Shown here piece by piece: positions 8,185 to 16,066 of a stretch of 64,000 nucleotides of DNA. The position numbers and the translations under genes were made by a program. Position 1 is the first letter of the stretch. Each line of letters starts with the position of its first letter. The notes beneath the pieces were generated by a model that did no database searches, was not told the DNA's origin, and saw only the letters and a list, made by a program, of their open reading frames with translations. Source of the DNA: Catellatospora methionotrophica (GTDB taxonomy: Bacteria > Actinomycetota > Actinomycetes > Mycobacteriales > Micromonosporaceae); assembly GCF_011297335.1 (NCBI RefSeq), contig NZ_JAAOTJ010000026.1, positions 1 to 64,000 on the forward strand, in the 5' to 3' direction.

Positions 8185-8236
8185 GGTCACCCAGCCTCTC
8201 TCGCGTTCGGGCGCCTATCCCCACCGAGGTGAGGTC

Positions 8237-10744
8237 ATGAGCCTTCCGGACAAGCCGACCATCGACGGTCTGCCCGACAAGTGGGCACAGCGCTGGGAAT
8301 CCGAGCGTGTGTACCGCTTCGACCGTGCCGCACCCCGCGAGCGCGTGTTCGCCATCGACACCCCGCCCCCGACCGCCAGCGGTTCGCTGCACGTGGGGCA
8401 CGTGTTCTCGTACAGCCAGACCGACATGATCGCCCGCTACCAGCGGATGCGCGGGCGGGCCGTGTTCTATCCGATGGGCTGGGACGACAACGGGCTGCCC
8501 ACCGAGCGACGGGTGCAGCAGTTCTACGGGGTGCGCTGCGACCCGTCGCTGCCGTACGACCCTGGGTACACGCCGCCCGACAAGCCCGGCAGGCAGCAGG
8601 TGCCGGTGTCGCGGCGTAACTTCATCGAGCTGTGCGAGCGGCTGACCGCGCAGGACGAGGTGGCGTTCGAGCACGTGTGGCGGGTGGTGGGTCTGTCGGT
8701 GGACTGGTCGCTGCTGTACACGACGATCGGCACGCGGGCCCGTGCGGTGTCGCAGCGGGCGTTCCTGCGGGCGCTGGCGCGCGGGGACGCCTACCCGGCG
8801 CAGGCGCCGACGCTGTGGGACACCACGTTCCGGACCGCGGTGGCGCAGGCCGAACTGGAGGATCGGGACCGCCCGGGGGCGTACCACCGGCTGGTGTTCC
8901 ACCCGGATGGGACCGGAGCCGAGCCGATCACCGTGGCCACGACGCGGCCGGAACTGCTGCCCGCCTGCGTGGCGCTGGTGGCGCACCCGGACGACGAGCG
9001 TTACCGGCCGCTGTTCGGCAGCACGGTGCGCACGCCGCTGTTCGGCGCGCGGGTGCCGGTGCTGGCGCACCGGCTGGCCGACCCGGCCAAGGGCACCGGC
9101 ATCGCGATGGTGTGCACGTTCGGCGACACCACCGACGTGATCTGGTGGCGCGAGCTGGACCTGCCCATCCGGCCGGTGCTGGGCTTCGACGGCCGGTTCG
9201 CCCCCGACGCCCCGGAGGGGCTGTCCGAGGACGGCCGGGCGGCCTACGCGGGCCTGGCGGGTGCGACCGTGCACACCGGACGCGAGCGGATCACCGCGCT
9301 GCTGCGCGACAGCGGCGAACTGCTCGGCGAGCCGGAGCCGATCACGCACCCGGTGAAGTTCTACGAGCGCGGCGACAAGCCGCTGGAGATCGTGTCGACC
9401 CGGCAGTGGTACATCCGCAACGGCGGGCGTGACGAGGCGCTGCGCGCCCGGCTGCGCGAGCGCGGCCAGGAGCTGACCTGGCAGCCCGCGCACATGCGCA
9501 CCCGCTACGAGCACTGGGTGGACGGGCTGGCCGGGGACTGGCTGATCAGCCGCCAGCGCTTCTTCGGCGTGCCGATCCCGGTGTGGTATCCGCTGGACGC
9601 CGACGGCCTGCCCGACCACGACCGGCCGATCACGCCCGGCGAGCACGCGCTGCCGGTGGACCCCAGTTCGGACACCCCGCCGGGGTACGCCGAGGAACAG
9701 CGCAACCGGCCCGGCGGGTTCACCGCCGACCCTGACGTGATGGACACCTGGGCGACGTCCTCGCTGACGCCGCAGATCGCCGGCGGCTGGGGCTTCGACG
9801 ACGACCTATTCGCCCGGGTGTTCCCGATGGACCTGCGCCCGCAGTCCCACGAGATCATCCGTACCTGGCTGTTCGCCACGGTGCTGCGCGGGCACACCGA
9901 GCACGACACGCTCCCCTGGCGTACGGCGACGATCGCGGGCTGGATCCTCGACCCGGACCGCAAGAAGATGTCCAAGTCGGTCGGCAACGTGGTCACGCCG
10001 CTGGACGTGCTGGCCGAGCACGGGTCCGACGCGGTGCGCTACTGGGCGGCGGCGGCCCGGCCGGGGGCCGACACGGCGTACGACACCGGGCAGATGCGGG
10101 TGGGCCGCCGCCTCGCGATGAAGATCCTGAACGCGACGCGCTTCGTGCTGGGCCTGGGCGAACCCGGTCCGGCCGCCGCGGTGACCGAGCCGCTGGACCG
10201 GGCCCTGCTGGGCGCGCTGCAGCCGGTGATCGCCGAGGCGACCACGGCCCTGGACGCGTACGACCAGAGCCGGGCCCTGGAGGCCGCTGAGCGCTTCTTC
10301 TGGCTGTTCTGCGACGACTACCTGGAACTGGTGAAGCAGCGCGCGTACGGCCAGCACGGCCCCGAGGGCGCGGACTCGGCGCGGCTCGCCCTGCGCACCG
10401 CGCTGTCGGTGCTGCTGCGGCTGCTCGCCCCGGTGCTGCCGTTTGTGACCGAGGAGGCCTGGTCGTGGTGGCAGCCCGGTTCGATCCACGCCGCCGGCTG
10501 GCCCACCCCGTCCGACCTGGACGGCGCGGCCGGCGACCCCGCCCCGCTGGCCGCCGCGACCGCCGCGATCGAGGCGGTGCGCCGCGCGAAGTCCGCGGCG
10601 AAGGTGTCCATGCGCACCCCGCTGAGCCTGCTGACCGCCCCGTCCGGAGACCCCTTCTCGCTCATCGAGCAGGACGTCCGCGACGCCGGGGTGATCACCG
10701 CCGTCACCCGTCACCCGTCCCCCGCCTACCTCGCCCAGGTCTGA
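8237..10744 (+). CDS. valS: Valyl-tRNA synthetase
   Basis: Charges tRNA-Val with valine; cytoplasmic class I synthetase of 835 residues, within the range of the shorter actinobacterial ValRS type. The HIGH motif appears as LHVGH (residues ~53-57) and KMSKS as KKMSKSVGN (~577). The catalytic-core block MGWDDNGLPTERR and the CP1 editing domain (TTRPELL, around residue 236) are clear. The ATG at 8237 has GAGGTGAGG just upstream. The preceding leader peptide with GTA codons suggests regulation by valine charging. A strong hairpin at 10751 ends the transcript. Confidence 0.96.
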   Translation: MSLPDKPTIDGLPDKWAQRWESERVYRFDRAAPRERVFAIDTPPPTASGSLHVGHVFSYSQTDMIARYQRMRGRAVFYPMGWDDNGLPTERRVQQFYGVRCDPSLPYDPGYTPPDKPGRQQVPVSRRNFIELCERLTAQDEVAFEHVWRVVGLSVDWSLLYTTIGTRARAVSQRAFLRALARGDAYPAQAPTLWDTTFRTAVAQAELEDRDRPGAYHRLVFHPDGTGAEPITVATTRPELLPACVALVAHPDDERYRPLFGSTVRTPLFGARVPVLAHRLADPAKGTGIAMVCTFGDTTDVIWWRELDLPIRPVLGFDGRFAPDAPEGLSEDGRAAYAGLAGATVHTGRERITALLRDSGELLGEPEPITHPVKFYERGDKPLEIVSTRQWYIRNGGRDEALRARLRERGQELTWQPAHMRTRYEHWVDGLAGDWLISRQRFFGVPIPVWYPLDADGLPDHDRPITPGEHALPVDPSSDTPPGYAEEQRNRPGGFTADPDVMDTWATSSLTPQIAGGWGFDDDLFARVFPMDLRPQSHEIIRTWLFATVLRGHTEHDTLPWRTATIAGWILDPDRKKMSKSVGNVVTPLDVLAEHGSDAVRYWAAAARPGADTAYDTGQMRVGRRLAMKILNATRFVLGLGEPGPAAAVTEPLDRALLGALQPVIAEATTALDAYDQSRALEAAERFFWLFCDDYLELVKQRAYGQHGPEGADSARLALRTALSVLLRLLAPVLPFVTEEAWSWWQPGSIHAAGWPTPSDLDGAAGDPAPLAAATAAIEAVRRAKSAAKVSMRTPLSLLTAPSGDPFSLIEQDVRDAGVITAVTRHPSPAYLAQV

Positions 10745-10750
10745 CCCGAA

Positions 10751-10795
10751 GGAAGGGCACCTTCCCATCGCCACGGTAGAGGAAGGTGCCCTTCC
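10751..10795. terminator. GGAAGGGCACCTTC-family hairpin after valS
   Basis: Perfect 15-bp arms GGAAGGGCACCTTCC (10751-10765) and GGAAGGTGCCCTTCC (10781-10795) with a 15-base loop, 6 bases past the valS stop. It is one of four places in this window with the same core. Confidence 0.9.
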
Positions 10796-10824
10796 CCACC
10801 GGGATGGTCGGGGTCGGGCGGCGT

Positions 10825-10885
10825 GATCGCTGTCTACGGTCAGAAAGTGCGGTCCGACCCCACTTTTTGACCGCAAACAGTGATC
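10825..10885. repeat. 61-bp imperfect palindromic repeat, copy 1
   Basis: Begins GATCGCTGT and ends AACAGTGATC; the inner arms are GGTCAGAAAGTG and CACTTTTTGACC. A second 61-bp copy with the same ends lies at 49228-49288 (14 differences by my alignment, about 77% identity). The two halves are near reverse complements, so it is a hairpin-forming interspersed element, a REP- or MITE-like repeat. The rest of this gap (10886-10997) is GC-rich sequence with nothing recognisable. Confidence 0.75.
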
Positions 10886-10997
10886 TACGAGCGGCGTCGC
10901 GCGGAACAGCGCAGCGACGGCCCGGAACAGCCCGGCGGCGCGCCCCGGAACGGCCCGGCGGCGGCGCGGGCGCGGGCGGCGTGGGAGGCGGCACGGG

Positions 10998-12113
10998 TCA
11001 GTAGGCGTAGGCGCGGGTTTCGGTGGCCTTGACGGCGGCCCAGACTTCGGTGCCGGGGAGGAGGCCCAACTGGGCGGCGGAGGCGGGGGTGATCTCGGCG
11101 GCGGCGGGGATCGGGCCGCCCAGTTCCACGCGCAGGTGGTCGCCGTGCGGGAGTACGCCGACGACGGTCGCCGCCCAGGTGTTGCGGGGGCTGCCGGCGG
11201 GGCGCTGCGGGTGCAGGGCGACCGCGGACGGCGGGAAGGCCAGGAACGCGTCGCCGTGCACCTCGTCGTCGGCGACCATCGTGAACCCGCCGTCGAGTGT
11301 GACGGTGTGCCCGTCGGCGCTCCCCCGGTACAGGTTCAGCCCGACGAGGCGGGCCACGTACTCGGTGCGCGGCCGGGCGGTGACCTCGGTGGCGTCGCCC
11401 TCCTGCACGATCACGCCGTCTTCGATGATCACGAGGCGGTCGGCGAGCACCAGCGCGTCGAGCGGATCGTGGGTGACCAGCAGCGTCGCGCCTTCGTGCG
11501 TACGCAGGTCGTGGTGCAGCCGCGCCCGGGTCTCCATCCGGGTGCGGGCGTCCAGCGCGGCCAGCGGCTCGTCGAGCAGCAGCAGGTCGGGGCTGACCGC
11601 CATGGCCCGCGCCAGCGCCACCCGCTGGGCCTGCCCGCCCGACAGCTGCCGGGGCCGCTGCCGGGCCAGCGCGGACAGGTCGACGCGGGCCAGCCAGCGG
11701 GCCGCCTCGGCGCGGGCGGCCTTGCGCGACGCGCCGCGCGCCTGCGGGCCGAACGCGACGTTGTCCAGCGCGGACAGGTGGGGGAAGAGCAGGTAGTCCT
11801 GGAACACGACGCCGACGCGGCGGTGCTCGGGCGGGGTGAAGAGCCCGGCGGCCGGGTCGTCGAGGACCTCCTCGCCCAGCCGCAGCCGCCCGGCGTGCAG
11901 CGGCAGCAGCCCGGCCAGCGCGCGCAGTGCCGTCGTCTTGCCGGCGCCGTTGGGCCCGAGCAGTGCCACGACCTCGCCGGGAGCCACCGACAGGGTGACG
12001 TCAAGCCGGAAGCCTGGCCGTTCGACGACCAGGTGCGCCGACAGCAGGGCGCGGCCCGCGGGCCACCCGCCGACGGTCGGGCCTGGGCCGACCGCCGTTC
12101 GCGGGTCAGTCAC
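10998..12113 (-). CDS. modC: Molybdate-type ABC transporter ATP-binding protein
   Basis: ATPase of an oxyanion importer, 371 residues, cytoplasmic face of the membrane. Walker A GPNGAGKTT, Q-loop VFQDY, signature LSGGQAQR, Walker B LLLLDEPLAAL and the switch His in VTHD are all present. Residues ~290-371 form a C-terminal TOBE domain, as in ModC. The GTG start overlaps the upstream HTH-TOBE gene by 8 bases, so the two are translationally coupled. Unusually, no modA or modB lies in this operon. A sulfate or other anion cannot be excluded, but the TOBE neighbour favours molybdate. Confidence 0.85.
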   Translation of the reverse strand: MTDPRTAVGPGPTVGGWPAGRALLSAHLVVERPGFRLDVTLSVAPGEVVALLGPNGAGKTTALRALAGLLPLHAGRLRLGEEVLDDPAAGLFTPPEHRRVGVVFQDYLLFPHLSALDNVAFGPQARGASRKAARAEAARWLARVDLSALARQRPRQLSGGQAQRVALARAMAVSPDLLLLDEPLAALDARTRMETRARLHHDLRTHEGATLLVTHDPLDALVLADRLVIIEDGVIVQEGDATEVTARPRTEYVARLVGLNLYRGSADGHTVTLDGGFTMVADDEVHGDAFLAFPPSAVALHPQRPAGSPRNTWAATVVGVLPHGDHLRVELGGPIPAAAEITPASAAQLGLLPGTEVWAAVKATETRAYAY

Positions 12114-12495
12114 GCTCGACCACCACGCTGGTGGACTTGATGACGGCGACGGCGACGCTGCCCACGTCGAGCCCGAGTTCCTCGACGGCCTCGCGGCTCA
12201 TCAGCGACACCACCCGGAACGGGCCCGCCTGGATGTCGACCTGGGCCATCACGGTGTCCTTGACGATGGCGGTGACGATGCCGCGCATCCGGTTGCGGGC
12301 CGAGGAGCGGTCGGCGCGGCCGTCGGGGTCGTCGGCCTGGGCGCGGGCATACGCCGCCAGGTCCGCCCCGGCCACCATCCGGTGGTCGTGCTCGTCGCGC
12401 TGTGCCCGCAGGCGGCCGGAGTCGACCAGCCGCCGTACGGTGTCCGCGCTGACGCCGAGCAGTTCCGCCGCTTCCCCGATCCGAAATGCGGTCAT
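12106..12495 (-). CDS. HTH (MerR/excisionase-type) - TOBE molybdate-responsive regulator
   Basis: A 129-residue protein with an N-terminal winged-helix of excisionase/MerR type (IGEAAELLGVSADTVRRLV, residues 6-24) and a C-terminal TOBE (Mop) domain (~65-129: NRMRGIVTAIVKDTVMAQV) that binds molybdate. In actinobacteria this gene usually leads a modABC operon and probably controls it. The start has TAGATT (12502-12507) 6 bases upstream and no good ribosome site, so it is likely leaderless. It overlaps modC by 8 bases. Confidence 0.88.
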   Translation of the reverse strand: MTAFRIGEAAELLGVSADTVRRLVDSGRLRAQRDEHDHRMVAGADLAAYARAQADDPDGRADRSSARNRMRGIVTAIVKDTVMAQVDIQAGPFRVVSLMSREAVEELGLDVGSVAVAVIKSTSVVVERD

Positions 12496-12569
12496 GGGGC
12501 GAATCTACCCCTCGCATCTGCGACGGGGCCGGGTGCCGGGGCGGGTGTGCGCACCGCCGTGAAACGTGC

Positions 12570-12616
12570 CGGGGAACCTGCCGTCCCGAGGAGACGGGTG
12601 GGCGGCAGGTTCCCCG
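12570..12616. terminator. Long-loop hairpin between YceI and HTH-TOBE genes
   Basis: CGGGGAACCTGCCG (12570-12583) pairs exactly with CGGCAGGTTCCCCG (12603-12616). It lies upstream of the HTH-TOBE gene and downstream of yceI, both on the minus strand, so it may end the yceI transcript. A smaller 16-bp palindrome (GAGCCCGTACGGGCTC, 12752-12767) covers the end of yceI. Confidence 0.55.
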
Positions 12617-12765
12617 ATCGCCGGACGCGACGCGCGGCCACGCGTGACGTCCGGGCACGCCCGGACGCGACCCGCTGGACGTCCACGCGCTCCCGGGTGC
12701 TCCCCCAAGCACCTTCGGGGCGGGACGTCCAGGTCCGGTCGCGGCCGCGCGGAGCCCGTACGGGC

Positions 12766-13338
12766 TCAGGCCTGGCGGGTGGCTTCGCCCTCGATCTCGA
12801 TCTTGAGGGTCTTGCCGACCAGGACGCCGCCGGTCTCCAGCGCCTGGTTCCAGGTCACGTTGAACTCCTCGCGGTCGATCTCCGTGGTGGCGGTGAAGCC
12901 GATGAGCTCCTGGCCCCACGGGTTCTTGTTCACGCCGCCGAACTCCAGCGCCAGCTCGACCGTCTTGGTGACGTCCTTGATGGTGAGCTCGCCGACGAGG
13001 GTGAAGTCCTCGCCCGAGACGGCGCGCAGGCCGGTGCTGCGGAAGCTCAGCTGCGGGTACTTCTCGACCTCGAGGAAGTCGCCGGTGCGCAGGTGGTTGT
13101 CACGGTCGGCGACACCGGTGTCGATGCTCGCGGTCTGCACGACGGCGTTGACCGACGAGGCCAGCGGGTCCTCGGCGATGACGATCTCGCCGGCGACGTC
13201 CTTGAACGAGCCGCGTACCTTGCTGACGACCATGTGCTTGATGACGAAGCCGACGCGCGTGTGCGCGGGGTCGATGGCGTAGGTGCCCGGCGCGGGGATG
13301 GTGAGGCCGTTCCAGGTGCGGGTGTTCAGCGTGGTCAT
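12766..13338 (-). CDS. YceI-family lipocalin-like protein
   Basis: A 190-residue YceI protein with the family's opening block GTYAIDPAHTRVGFVIKHM and the later DFLEVEKYPQLSFRST. YceI folds are beta-barrels that bind long polyisoprenoid or amide lipids; some respond to stress. This copy has no signal peptide and should be cytoplasmic. The ATG has GGAAGG 7 bases upstream. A TATAGT -10-like box lies at 13384-13389 on the minus strand. It is divergent from the penicillin-binding protein gene. Confidence 0.92.
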   Translation of the reverse strand: MTTLNTRTWNGLTIPAPGTYAIDPAHTRVGFVIKHMVVSKVRGSFKDVAGEIVIAEDPLASSVNAVVQTASIDTGVADRDNHLRTGDFLEVEKYPQLSFRSTGLRAVSGEDFTLVGELTIKDVTKTVELALEFGGVNKNPWGQELIGFTATTEIDREEFNVTWNQALETGGVLVGKTLKIEIEGEATRQA

Positions 13339-13579
13339 GTCAGTGCCTTCCGGTTGGGGCGAAGCTTTTTACGTGACGGTTCAACTATACGCGGCGCAAC
13401 GATATTTCGGGTAGTGCCACGCTGTTTTCCGGATCACCTCCGACGCTCACCCACAGGAAGACCGCACGACCGGCCAGAATATGCCCCTTTTCAGATGAGA
13501 TGCACGCCACAAATACTGGCAGAACGGAGATCTCCGGGCAGTCTTGACCACCCCCGCCCTCTCCCCCGAAGGTGCCGCG

Positions 13580-15976
13580 ATGCCGCAGCTCAACCGGATG
13601 ACTCGACTGACGCTGTTCGCTGTAATGGCGGGCGCCGTGGTCGCCGCCGGTGCGATGCCCGCCGCCGCGCTGGCCAACTGGGCGGTGGAGAAGTCCGCAC
13701 CCGCCTACGACACCCTGCCCGAGGTGCTCAAGCATCCCACCACGGCGCAGGCCAGCTACCTGTACGCCAACGACGGCAAGACGGTCGTCACCACCTTCTA
13801 CGACGAGAACCGGCGCGACGTGACGCTGGCCGAGGTGGCCCCGGTCGTGCCGCAGGCCGTCGTCGCCGCCGAGGACGCCCGCTTCTACTCCCACCACGGG
13901 GTGGACCTCAAGGGCGTGCTGCGGGCAGTGGTGGCCAACGGGGCCAGCGGCGGCGTCTCCCAGGGCGCGTCCACGCTGACCATGCAGTACGTGCGCAACG
14001 TGCTCAAGAGCGACCCGTCACTGTCGACGCAGGAGCGCGCCGAGGCCACCGAGCAGACGCCCACCCGCAAGATCCGCGAGGCCCGCTACGCGCTGGCGGT
14101 CGAGAAGGAGCTGAGCAAGTCCCAGATCCTCGAGCGCTACCTGAACATCGCCTACTTCGGCTCCGGCGCGTACGGCATCTACGCCGCCGCGCACACCTAC
14201 TTCTCCAAGGACCCCGCGCAGCTCACCCTGAGCGAGGCGTCGCTGCTGGCCGGGCTGCTCCAGTCGCCCGAGGCCGACAGCCCGCTCAACGGCGGCATCG
14301 AGCGCGCCCTGGCCCGGCGCGACTACGTGCTCACCGCGATGACCGGCACCGGCGCGATCACCGCCGCGCAGGCCGAGGCGGCCAAGGCGAGCACCCCGGT
14401 GGTCAAGCGTGGCTCCAGCCCCAACGACTGCACCGCCTCGCGCCAGGGCTGGGGCTTCTTCTGCGACTACTTCCGCAGCTGGTGGCGTGACCAGGACACG
14501 TTCGGCGACACCGCCGAAGACCGCGAGCAGGCGCTGCGCCAGGGCGGCTACCGCATCGTCACCACACTCGACCCGAAGATCCAGAACGCGGCGCAGGCGC
14601 AGATCACCAAGGTGTACGGGTACACGAACAAACGCGCCCTGCCGATGGCGGTCGTCGAACCCGGCACCGGCAAGGTCCTCGCCCTGGCGGTCAACCGCCG
14701 CTACAGCGCCGCGACCGGCGCGGGCAACACCATGAACCAGCTCGTCGCCGGCGGCAACGGCATCCACGGCTACCAGGCCGGATCGACGTTCAAGATGTTC
14801 ACGATGCTGGCCGCCCTGGAGGCGGGCAAGACGCTGGACACCAGGTTCGACGCGCCCAGCAAGCTCGTCACGGCCTGGCCCGAGGCGCCCGGCCCGGCCA
14901 GCTGCGACGGATTCTGGTGCCCCCGCAACGCCAACCCGGCCTACATGGACGGCGAGCGCGACATGTGGACCGGCTTCGGCCGCTCGGTCAACACGTACTT
15001 CGTCTGGCTGGAGCAGCAGGTCGGCGCGGACAAGACGATCGAGATGGCGCAGCGGCTGGGCGTGAAGCTCCGGCACCCGGACAACGCCTCGCACGCGGCC
15101 TCCGACGCGGCGGGCTGGGGCTCGTTCGTACTGGGCGTCTCGCTGACCACGCCGCTGGACCTCGCCAACGCGTACGCGACGCTGGCCGCCGACGGCGTCT
15201 ACTGCACGCCGCTGCCGGTCGCCGCGGTCACCGACGGCACCGGACGGCCGCTCGACATCGCCAAGAGCACGTGCGCGCCCGCGATCACGCCGGAGGTCGC
15301 CCGCGCGGCGACCGACGCGGCCCGCTGCCCGGTCGGGCAGGACGGGGCGTTCGGCCGGTGCGACGGCGGCACGGCCCAGGCGGTGTCGGGGCTGCTCGGC
15401 GGGCGTGCGGTGGCCGGCAAGACGGGCAGCTCGACCGACAACATGACCGAGTCGTTCGTGGCGTACACCCCACAGCTCGCGGCGGCCGCGATCGCGGCGA
15501 ACCCGGACACGCCCACCGACGCGGTCGGCGCGGCGGTGCTGTCGCAGGTGTACCGGGCCGTCGCCGCGACCCTGGCGACCGGCTCACAGGGCCTGGAGGT
15601 CAAGGACTTCCCCGCCCCGCTGCGCACGTCGGCGTTCTCGCCCGAGCCGGAGAAGACCGAGCCCACCGAGCCGCGCGACGAGGCGCACGACGGCAACGGC
15701 GACGCCCACGACGACGATGACGACGACGGCGACGACCGTCCCGGCCGTGGCGACGATGACGACGATGACGACGACAACGCGAACGACAACGGGGGCAACG
15801 GGAACGACGACGGGGGCAACGGGAACGACGACGGGGGCAACGGGAACGACGACGGCGACAGCGGCGACGACGGGTCGGACGACGACGGCGGCGGTTCCGG
15901 TGGCAACGGCGGACCTCGCCCCGGTCGCGGCGGCGACGAGGCCGACAGCGGCCCCCGCTCCGGAACCGGCCGCTGA
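13580..15976 (+). CDS. Class A penicillin-binding protein with acidic C-terminal tail
   Basis: Bifunctional peptidoglycan glycosyltransferase/transpeptidase of about 798 residues. A single membrane anchor lies at ~8-30. The GT51 domain shows AAEDARFYSHHGVDLKG and GASTLTMQYVRN; the transpeptidase shows STFK, SVN and KTGS motifs. Residues ~690-798 are a very acidic Asp/Gly/Asn tail with a seven-residue GGNGNDD unit repeated three times. The ATG at 13580 with GAAGGTG before it was chosen; a TTG 12 codons earlier with GGAGAT further upstream is possible. The gene converges on the cellulase gene with a strong bidirectional terminator between. Confidence 0.93.
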   Translation: MPQLNRMTRLTLFAVMAGAVVAAGAMPAAALANWAVEKSAPAYDTLPEVLKHPTTAQASYLYANDGKTVVTTFYDENRRDVTLAEVAPVVPQAVVAAEDARFYSHHGVDLKGVLRAVVANGASGGVSQGASTLTMQYVRNVLKSDPSLSTQERAEATEQTPTRKIREARYALAVEKELSKSQILERYLNIAYFGSGAYGIYAAAHTYFSKDPAQLTLSEASLLAGLLQSPEADSPLNGGIERALARRDYVLTAMTGTGAITAAQAEAAKASTPVVKRGSSPNDCTASRQGWGFFCDYFRSWWRDQDTFGDTAEDREQALRQGGYRIVTTLDPKIQNAAQAQITKVYGYTNKRALPMAVVEPGTGKVLALAVNRRYSAATGAGNTMNQLVAGGNGIHGYQAGSTFKMFTMLAALEAGKTLDTRFDAPSKLVTAWPEAPGPASCDGFWCPRNANPAYMDGERDMWTGFGRSVNTYFVWLEQQVGADKTIEMAQRLGVKLRHPDNASHAASDAAGWGSFVLGVSLTTPLDLANAYATLAADGVYCTPLPVAAVTDGTGRPLDIAKSTCAPAITPEVARAATDAARCPVGQDGAFGRCDGGTAQAVSGLLGGRAVAGKTGSSTDNMTESFVAYTPQLAAAAIAANPDTPTDAVGAAVLSQVYRAVAATLATGSQGLEVKDFPAPLRTSAFSPEPEKTEPTEPRDEAHDGNGDAHDDDDDDGDDRPGRGDDDDDDDDNANDNGGNGNDDGGNGNDDGGNGNDDGDSGDDGSDDDGGGSGGNGGPRPGRGGDEADSGPRSGTGR
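15791..15853 (+). repeat. Three 21-bp tandem repeats in the PBP tail
   Basis: The unit of 21 bases, beginning GGGGGCAACGGGAACG, is repeated three times without change. It encodes GGNGNDD. Perfect DNA identity suggests recent slippage, so copy number may vary between strains. Confidence 0.85.
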
Positions 15977-16005
15977 CCCGCCCGCGCCGCAACTCGCCAG
16001 AAGCA

Positions 16006-16053
16006 AGGAAGGGCACCTTCCTGACGCCTGGGCGTCAGGAAGGTGCCCTTCCT
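16006..16053. terminator. GGAAGGGCACCTTC-family bidirectional terminator
   Basis: Perfect 23-bp arms (16006-16028 and 16031-16053) with a 2-base spacer; the core is AGGAAGGGCACCTTCCTGAC. It lies between the convergent PBP and GH6 genes and can serve both. Confidence 0.92.
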
Positions 16054-16066
16054 CTGATTCAGGTGG

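Noticed and set aside
7882-8236. T-box riboswitch upstream of valS
   Set aside because: Looked for because T-boxes regulate several synthetases in actinobacteria, but no T-box sequence or specifier stem could be recognised; the leader peptide explains the region better.
15791-15853. CRISPR-like tandem repeats
   Set aside because: The 21-bp units are directly adjacent without spacers and encode a repeated peptide in frame.
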